This document shows positions 55,956 to 64,000 of a DNA stretch of 64,000 nucleotides, one piece after another. Source of the DNA: Tenrec ecaudatus (Eukaryota > Chordata > Mammalia > Afrosoricida > Tenrecidae); assembly GCF_050624435.1 (NCBI RefSeq), contig NC_134535.1, forward strand, positions 75,698,494 through 75,762,493. The letters are read 5' to 3'. The notes under the pieces are model-generated. The model saw only the letters and a program-made list of their open reading frames with translations, was not told where the DNA came from and searched no databases. Both the position numbers and the translations under genes were made by a program. The first letter of the stretch is position 1; the number at the start of each line of letters is the position of its first letter.

Positions 55956-58712
55956 TAAAAAATCATTTTATTGGGGGTTCATACAACTCTTATCACAATC
56001 CATACATATATCAATTATGTAAAGCACATCTGTACATTCATTGCTGAGGCAGTTAGTTTATTGTGCCCACCTAAACCGAAAAACACATGTGGAGTTAATT
56101 GAAGGGCGTAGGAATAAATGGCTCAGTGAGCCTTACCTTTCTAGTTCTTGGGTCTCTTGCTTTGTGATGGTTGGACCAGGGTGCAGCTGCCTTAGCAGTT
56201 CCCTGCTTCAGCTTGCAAGACTGACTTCCTGCAAGACATCCCTGAGGAGAAGACACATGGACCTACCCTGATGCAGCTCTGGGTGCTGGAGCACCTGTGT
56301 GGAGACTCCTACCAATGCTACACATTCACTGACTTGGCTTTCCTCCTGCAGTCGGCATCATTGTGTGTTTTGTGAATTGGAGGAGGACTTTGTGGACTGG
56401 TGTTGGACGCAAAGGTTAATGTTGAACTTATGGTTTGGGCAGCACTGGGTTGGGATGTTTTTCTTGATGCACACTTAACCTTTCTATAAAACTCTCTCTT
56501 ATACATGAGTTTCTATGGATTTGTTTCTCTAATGTACCCAGACTAACACAGTTGCCCTCATCATCCTCAAAACATTTGCTGTCCACTTAAGCCCCTGGCA
56601 TCGGCTCCTCATTTTCCCCCCTCTCTCTCCGCTCTCCTATCCCTCATGAACCCTTGATAACTTATAAATTATTATTTTGTCATATCTTACACTGTCCAAC
56701 ATCTCCCTTCACCCACTTTTCTGTTGTCCATCCTCCAGGGAGGAGGTTATATGTAGATCCTTGTAATTGGTTCCCTCTTTCCACCCCACCCTCTCTCCAC
56801 CCTCCTGGTATTGCCATTCTCAGCACTGGTCCTGAAGGGACCATCTGTCCTGGATTCCCTGCCTTCCATGTTCCAGTTCCTATCTGTACCAGTGTACATT
56901 CTCTGGTCTGGCCAGATTTGTAAGGTAGAATTAGGATCATGATAGTGGGGGAGGAGGAAGAATTTAAGAACTAGAGGAAAGTTGCGTCTTTCATTGTTGC
57001 TACACCGCACCCTGACTGGCTCGTCTCCTCCCAGAGACCCTTCCACAAAGGGATGCCTAGTTGCCTACAGATGGGCTTTGGGTCCCCATTCTGCACTCCC
57101 CCTCATTCACAATGATATGATATTTTGTTCTTTGATGCCTGATACCTGATACCTTTGGCACCTCGTGATCACCCAGGCTGGTGTGCTTCTTCCATGTGGG
57201 CTGTGATGCTTCTGAGATAGATGGCTGCTTGTTTGCCTTCAAGCCTTTAAGACCCCAGATGCTGTATATTTTGATAGCCAGACACCATCAGCTTTATTCA
57301 CAAGATTTGCTTATGCACCTGTCCTCAGCGATCGTGTTGGGAAGGTGAGCACACAATGATATGGTTTTTTGTTCTTTGTTGCCTGATAACTGATCCCTTT
57401 GACACCTTGTGATCACACAGCCTGATATGCTTCTTCCATGTGGGCTAGATGGCCGCTTGTTTACCTTCAAGCCCTTAAGACCCCAGACGCTATATCTTTT
57501 GATAGCCGAACTCTATCACCTTTATTCACCACATTTACTTATGCACCTGCTTTGTCTTCAGTGATTGTTTTGGGAAGGTGAGCATCATGAACAAAATATT
57601 CTTGCATCGAGGGAGTACTTGAGTGGAGGCCCAATGTCCATCTGCTACCTTAATACTAAACCTATAAATATATGCACATAGATCTATTTCCACATCCTCA
57701 TATATAAATATATTTACATATGTACATGCCTTTATTTTTATCTCTATAAATTCCCGTTGTCTCCTAGCCCTTTCCTCTATTTCCTTTTACTTCCTTCTTG
57801 TCCCAGTGTCATGTTCAGCCTTCATTAGGGTTTCAGTTATTCCTCTTGGTTACATTACCCTTGGTCAAGCCCTACCAGGTCTCCTCACCACCGATTTGGA
57901 TCACTTGTTGTTCCCTTGTCCCTGGGTTTGTTAACACCACTTCCTTTCCCTCAAACTCCCCATCTCCCATGTCCCCTGAAACTGTCGGTCCCATTGTTTT
58001 CACTCCGATTGATCATCCAGCATATTTTATTTAGACAGACCTGCGGAGATAATAACATGTGCAAAAACAAGCTAGAGCAAAACCAAGCAACAAAAGAAAA
58101 CAACTAACCAATGACAAAACAAAAAAATACAACAAAAAGAAAGAAAAGCTTGTAGTTAGTTCAAGGATTATTTCTTGGCCTTTAAGAGTGTTTTCTAGTT
58201 GAGTCTGATGGGGCGCCAAGCCCTGGCCCCAAAGTCCATTTTTGGTATTCCCTTGGAACTTTGTTGCTCTGTTCCCCTTGCTGTTCTGATGCACCCCCTT
58301 AGTGTTTTGCCTCAGTGTGGCAGGATCAGATCGGGTGCAACTCCCACACTGTGTCTCCAGTGTTGTCCCCTGTAGGGCTATGGTCAGTGAGGGAGGTCAT
58401 GTCTCATAGTGGGGCCGGCCATATGGCCTTCTCTGTGGATTGGCTGCTCTGAGTGGGAATATCGTCCTCAAGGCTTGGTGGGCCAGGATGTACTGCACTC
58501 TCTCTTCTTTCCCCGTCATTTGCTCCCGTGTACTCTGATCAGACATGACCCCCTCCCTGAGCTGCAGCTCTGTGTGAAATAAATTCTTCTGGGGCGAGGG
58601 GCAGGTCTCCACATAGTTGGGATTGGAGCAGGCCCTTCAGACCTCTCCGTTGGTTCCCTGCTCTATATTAGTATGTTGCATTCACATCTTGGAGCGCCAG
58701 GTTGAAGTCTGG
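55956..58712 (-). mobile_element. L1 insertion, about 2.25 kb of 3' UTR, containing a solo LTR
   Basis: Flanked by a 15-bp duplication TAAGGGATAG(T/C)ATTT (55941-55955 and 58713-58727, one mismatch). Reads from the A-tail through all L1 3' UTR blocks. Beyond the shorter copies it extends with CTTGAGTGGAGGCCCAATGT, the ATATAAATATATTTACATAT region and CTCCATTTCCTTTTAC-like text. No ORF2 motif was found, so the 3' UTR in this L1 lineage seems very long, or the copy is internally deleted. Confidence 0.88.
56045..56550 (-). mobile_element. Solo LTR (ERVL/MLT2-like) inside the L1
   Basis: 506 bp. On the minus strand it runs from TGTGTTAGTCTGGG to TAACTGCCTCA. Flanks ATTGC (56040-56044) and GTTGC (56551-56555) form a 5-bp duplication with one change. 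The L1 sequence CATTCATTGCCCTCATC is split exactly at this point. It is younger than the L1 it sits in. Confidence 0.9.
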
Positions 58713-58727
58713 TAAGGGATAGCATTT

Positions 58728-60125
58728 CAAACATATCACGGACACCTCTTGACAGATAATGTTCATAGAATATCAATATATCATTTCTTATACATAAAAA
58801 TACATCTCAATTTTAAAATGATTATTAAAGAGATAGATGGAGAAGGAAAGTCCCTTCCTTACTGCCAGATCTCTCTTCACCCCTGGTGGATATGGGAATG
58901 GGTGCTGTGAGGCACCCTGCAGACCTCCTTTGTAGAGCTGAGATACTCACGTCTAGCTGCAAAGAGGATTGGCTCCTGGTGACTTATCATCGCAGATCCC
59001 TCTCATATTTAGTCTGTAGCAAAGAGGGCTGCCTCATTTCAGGTGTGTCTCTTCCCTTAGGCACAGGTCAGGTTCATGGCGAATGCAGGAAGATAAAGGC
59101 CAAGCCCTCTTCCCTCCATTCGGGACAACTCTGAAGGGGGCATCGTGGAATCAGCACAGGCTCGGTTGCAATTGCAAGAGCCTTCATTCTTCCCCCTCCC
59201 TGGCCTGTCTCCCTCAGGGCTTGTTCCTGAGTCCACTCCCCAATAAATCTCTCAAAAGCACACACATCTCTGGCTCAATGTCTGGGAAGTGAAGAATTAA
59301 CCTGACTTGAAGAGCAGTAGGGCCTTTGTCCTCCAGTCCTGGGAGATAATCGTTCAGATCTTGGAATGTCGTGTCTTTCTGCCTACACGAAGGCTTTGGC
59401 CACGGCCTTGTCCAACACTGTAGTTTATGATGGGGGTGTCAGTTCTACCTCCAAGGGCACTGGAGACTGGAGACTGCAGATCAGCCACGTAGGCAGTAAG
59501 TGACGTGTGGCAGCGTGAAGGCATAGATAAGCTCTCCTGGTTGGCAATGCTGCATGTGTACCGTCACATTATGACCGATCAAGTTGACGCTCTCCAGGAC
59601 TCCCTGAGGAACGAGTGACAATAAAGTTCTGTATTTGGATCCCTCTGGGGTTCTGCTCCATGTGTCTCTTTGGCTGACTGAATCATTTCTCTGTAATCAA
59701 CTGTAACCAAGAGTCAACAGTTTCCAGCAAATTCTGTGAGCGCTGCTAGCAAATTAGCAAACCTGAGGGTAGTTTTGGGAAAACTTCCCCAAACTTTCAA
59801 TTCCTGTACAAATGAGACTGTTTCCTTTAACTCTTTAATGACCTGAACTTCTACAGAAAGTGTTTCAAGGGACACTAATTACTGACCCGAGACACTAATT
59901 GTTCAGAGTATTTTATAGGCATATGTACATATATATACTTTTTAAATAAAAAAATCTAAGTGACCTTGGGTTTAACAATTTTTAGGTAAAACACTAAAAG
60001 AGCAGTTCATGAAAGAAAAAAATGCTAAGTTAGACTTCATTAAGACTAAGCTCTTCTGCAAAAATTAGAGAAGAAAAGTCTATGGTTAATTGTGTTGATT
60101 TACTTTTTCAGATTGATTTGTAGGA
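58728..60125. other. Intergenic, possible degraded ERV/LTR sequence
   Basis: CCCCAATAAATCTCTC near 59239 and ACAATAAAGTTCTGTATTTG near 59618, each followed by CTCTGGCTCAATG or TCTCTTTGGCTGACTG, look like LTR polyadenylation regions, but no boundary or duplication was found. Confidence 0.35.
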
Positions 60126-60561
<436 letters not shown>

Positions 60562-60738
60562 AACGGATGTTAACAGTTAGTCACATACTAAATACCTTTT
60601 CTCCAAATCTAAGATGATTGGAAAATACACCATATGTAAAAGACAATTATGAAAGAAAAAAATAGATCCTACACTGTCAGACACTGCTAAGATGCCATTA
60701 ATCACAACTCATTTTCTTAAAACTAAATAGTTTCCTTT

Positions 60739-61230
60739 TCCGTTTTTAAAAATCATTTTATTGGGGGCTCTTACAGTTCTTATAACATTCCATACATACA
60801 TCAAATATATCTGTCATACATACATCATGTCATTCTATACATCAAGCATATTTGTAAATATGTTGCCATCATCATTTTCTAAACATTTACTTTCTATCTG
60901 AGCCCTTGGTATCAGATCCTCTTTTTTTAAAAAAATTGTTTTATTAGGGGCTTATACAATTCTTATCATAATCCATCCATCCATACATTGTATAAAGCAC
61001 ATTTGTACATTCATTGCCCTCATCATTCTCAGAACATTTGCTCTCCATCTAAGGCCCTTTGCATCAGCTCCTCATTTTTTCCCCTCCCTCCCCTCCTTCA
61101 TGAGCACTTGATAATTTATAAATTATTATTTTGTTATATCTTGCCCTGTCCGACATCTCCCTTCACCCACTTTTCTGTTGTCCGTCCCCCAGGGAGAAAG
61201 TCACATGTAGATCCTTGTAATCGGTTCCCC
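60739..61230 (-). mobile_element. Two L1 3' ends in tandem within one duplication
   Basis: Outer duplication CTAAATAGTTT(C/T)CTTT at 60723-60738 and 61231-61246. Two L1 3' ends follow each other in the same orientation: about 60739-60922, truncated at GAGGATCTGATACC, and about 60923-61230, reaching GATCTACATGTGAC. Each has its own A-rich tail. Confidence 0.88.
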
Positions 61231-61404
61231 CTAAATAGTTTTCTTTGAAAAAAAAAAGTGTTTTTGAGTGTCAGGGGAGCCAGCTCTTGACAACAATCAT
61301 GTGTCTGGGAGATGCAATTGTATGGCTATAATATATAGAGATGACAGTAAAGTCATGGAGAATAAGAGAGATAGGAGAGAGAGTGAAATAACGGAGTCGG
61401 ACAC

Positions 61405-61660
61405 ATTTCATGGTAGCGTGCTCACCTCAGCCCCTCTTGGTGGTCCATGTGGCGATGCGGGGTGGGGGTGGGGGAGATTGGAGAGGGGAGGAGAGCAGGG
61501 ATGGAGGGAAGGAGGGAGAGGGAAAGAGGACCAGAGGAGAGCATGTCCTTATTGTTTGGGGGCTTTTCAAGGTAGCCATTAGTCATGCATATTCAGGAGT
61601 TACATACTTCACAAAGTGGGTGGTAATCGGTAAAGCCCCTGAGCTCACAGGTGAGGAAAC
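61405..61660 (+). repeat. Repeat shared with 40510-40650, G-rich insert
   Basis: CATGGTAGCGTGCTCACCTC and AGCCCCTCTTGGTGGTCCAT, later GAGCTCACAGGTGAGG; a GGAGAGGGGAGGAG purine stretch expands the middle. LTR-like, unclassified. Confidence 0.5.
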
Positions 61661-62275
61661 CTAATACCTGCATTCAGGGAAAGCACGAGCGGGGATGGGC
61701 TCCGCAGTGGGAGAAAATCATCAGGGAAGGTCGGCTTTATTATATGCACATTATTTAATTAGGTGTGATTTTGAAGGGAAGTGTTTTCATAGTTTAAAAG
61801 CAACAACAAAACCCCACAAACAAGCAAATGCAGAACACTAGATAAATCACACCCTTAAAATAAAAAACAAGGGGAATAAATCAATCCGATTATGTGCTAG
61901 ATTAGTTCCATGAGCATATGGATACAAAATTAGTTACAGCCCTTGGAAGGGGGAATCTAAAGTTGAGGAGCCCTAGAGCTTAAAATTCACTGTGACCCTA
62001 GCTTGCCTAGTTCTCCCTCCGGCCTCTAAGTGAGCCCTCAATGAAATGCTTCCCAAAGTCTCACGCTCAGCATCCCTCTGGAGCCCATCCCTGCTCCAGG
62101 CTGAGCGGGTGACTCTGCACCTGCTGCATAGGTGGCATGGCGAGCCTTCCTTTTGCCATCCGCCTAGAAGTGACTTTCACCGCCTCCTTTTTCCTTGATC
62201 TCAACCTTTCTTAACCTTTCCCCCCTCTTGTTTTTGTGCAGAACACATTTCTAAGAAAGGGATAAACTCCAAACC
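61661..62275. other. No gene recognised
   Basis: AT-rich then mixed sequence without recognisable exons or repeats. Confidence 0.4.
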
Positions 62276-62277
62276 AA

Positions 62278-62450
62278 ACCCATTGCCTTCGAGGCAAATT
62301 CAACTCTCAGTGGCCCTTTAGGACAGAGTAGAACTGCTTCCTAAGATTCCTAAGGTTGGAAATCTGCATGGGAGCAGACAGCCAATCTGCCTTTTGCAAA
62401 GCTGCTAGTCGATTTGAACTGCTGACTTTTCCATCAGACGACCAGTGCAG
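62278..62450 (-). repeat. AfroSINE
   Basis: Reverse: CCCATTGCCTTCGAGGCAAA, AGGACAGAGTAGAACTGCTT and GCTGCTAGTCGATTTGAACT, then GCTGACTTTTCCATC. Confidence 0.87.
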
Positions 62451-63124
62451 ACTCCAGAAAGTCACCTGGCCTGTGAGAAAGGGTATGTAGGAGAACTTGC
62501 ATTTCTGAAGAAGTCTTTTATTCTGCATTGACATTTGATCTGTAGTTTAGACATGAAATTCTAGGTTAAAAATAAATTTCCTCAGAAATGTGTAAACTTG
62601 CTTCTTTATGTTTTCGCTTTAATATGGCATTGAAAAACAAATGCTATCTGATGTCTAGTCCTTTACACATCACTTGTGCCTTCTTTGTTAAAGCTTTTGG
62701 GATCCCCAGTTTAACTCAATGTTTCAAAAGTTCTTGATGATGTACATTCGTATACATTTTATTTATTTTTCTAGGTGTTTGGCATGCCCGTTTAATTTAG
62801 ATACCAACCTCTGCCTGTCTGTACGATTGACTCCACAGTTCTTTTCTTTCCATTTGCTGGTCTCCTTTTTTTAGGTATTGAATATTTTGTGTTTATACCT
62901 CAGTGTTTAAATCTTTCCACCTCTACTGAAGTTGTTTTTACCTTTTTGTTCTATTTTCTTTCTTTTTCTTTTTTCTGAGACTAGTGATGTGAAGAAGTCC
63001 CAGGCAATATTCTGCTCTGAGGAGGGCGGGGAAGGCACTGTTTCTCCATGCTTCACAACACAGCCTCAAAGCCCTTTACCGAAGAGCTGGGCTAATTCAT
63101 AAAGATTACATCACCAGCCTAGCC

Positions 63125-63324
63125 CAAACCAAATTCACGGGCATCGAGTCAGTTCTGACTCATAGCGACCCTAGAGGACAGGGAAGAACTGCCCCCTGTG
63201 AGTTTCCAAGGCCAAAACTCTACAGGAGTAAAAAGCCTCATCTTTTTCTGTGGAGTGCTGGTGGTTTCAAACTGCTGACCTGGAAGCTGGCAGCCCAACC
63301 CGTAACCACTATGCTACCAGGGCT
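63125..63324 (-). repeat. AfroSINE, near full length
   Basis: Reverse: GGCATCGAGTCAGTTCTGAC, TCATAGCGACCCTAGAGGAC, GCTGGTGGTTTCAAACTGCT, AACCCGTAACCACTATGCTA and CCAGGGCT. Confidence 0.92.
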
Positions 63325-63731
63325 AGTGGAGATGGTTATAAGTACTTTGAGGGAAATAAAAAGGGTGATCTTTCTGAGAGTGTCCTGGGAAAGTGTCTCT
63401 GTAGGAAGATACCTCCTTGTACTTGAGCTAAGAGTGAGGGGTCAGGAAGGGGCTGGTTTATGAAAAGACAAAATGGAGTTGCAGAGAGTCTTCCCAGGAC
63501 TCCCCTCTCCTCAGGTCATCTCCTCATAGATGTCACCTTCCCAACTTGGCCACCTCCGTCCTACCCAGGGACATCGATTTGTTCCCCCTCTGCAGGCAGG
63601 GCTGGTTTCAGAGGATGGTCCTGAGAGAATGGACTGTCTCCATCTTTGCACGGTGAACCTTCCCAGTCAACCTCATCTAAGAGCTCCACCCGATATCATT
63701 GCCTTAATTACTAAACCTGAAAGCCACCCCG

Positions 63732-63733
<2 letters not shown>

Positions 63734-63814
<81 letters not shown>

Positions 63815-63842
63815 AGGGAGGGAGGGAGAGAGGGAGGGAGAG
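63734..63842. repeat. (AG)n(AGGG)n compound microsatellite
   Basis: About 37 AG units followed by about eight GGGA-type units; purine-only on one strand for over 100 bp. Confidence 0.96.
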
Positions 63843-64000
63843 AAGGGGCACTATCTCTATTTTCTTTCTTTGTTCCATTTTCTTGGCCAGTTTCTCACCT
63901 TCATTCCCAACTTTTTTTCCCTAACTTTTCTTAGTGAACATTTTTTTTTCTGTTCATATGTTGCTTTTAAAAATTTCTTTTCTCTTTTATTTTTAAAGTC

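Noticed and set aside
58900-59700. A complete endogenous retrovirus LTR pair
   Set aside because: Two LTR-like polyadenylation regions are suggestive, but no matching termini, duplication or viral coding sequence could be found.

Overview
The window is mammalian nuclear DNA, most likely from an afrotherian and best matched to a tenrec (Echinops-like). The reasons are many AfroSINE copies (tRNA-like SINEs whose tail ends in a CTATGAGTCxGAATC-type motif), RTE/BovB LINE fragments, tRNA-Gly/RTE-tailed SINEs, and three copies of the SPIN hAT DNA transposon, which among afrotherians is known from tenrec. The species call is inference; the repeat families and both genes are read from the sequence.

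Genes. Only two protein genes are supported. At the extreme left edge (1-109, minus strand) is the first coding exon of DGKA (diacylglycerol kinase alpha), reading M-S-K-A-R-G-L-I-S before the window ends. PYM1 (partner of Y14 and Mago; formerly WIBG) lies on the plus strand. It has two alternative first coding exons (23708-23744 and 24277-24310) in a CpG island, a roughly 14.5 kb repeat-filled intron, exon 2 (38794-38887), and a last exon (39297-39780) followed by a short 3' UTR with AATAAA at 40212. DGKA and PYM1 are divergent neighbours in human too, so synteny supports both calls. MMP19, the next gene expected to the right, is not in the window.

Layout. 1-5 kb: DGKA exon and upstream sequence, two GC/CpG-rich blocks (about 420-800 and 4230-4880) that could be DGKA promoters, old MIR/L2 relics and a (CA)n. 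5-23 kb: dense SINE, L1, RTE and ERV debris and a U6 pseudogene fused to an L1 tail. 23.2-24.4 kb: PYM1 promoter region. 24.3-38.8 kb: PYM1 intron, with AfroSINEs, two SPIN copies and an L1 copy with an apparent 3' transduction. 38.8-40.2 kb: PYM1 3' half. 40.3-64 kb: intergenic, with nested retroelements, a third SPIN copy, an RPL37A processed pseudogene split by a poly-C/G tract, and long microsatellites.

I did not find a new biological system. The most interesting signals are layered transposition events dated by target-site duplications (L1 inside LTR inside older repeat; LTR inside L1; LTR sequence carried by L1), the horizontally transferred SPIN and RTE elements, recurrent near-identical 5' truncation of L1 copies, L1 tails joined in tandem inside one target-site duplication, and a repeat family that keeps a shared open reading frame I cannot name. 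All repeat boundaries are by eye and approximate unless a target-site duplication is given.
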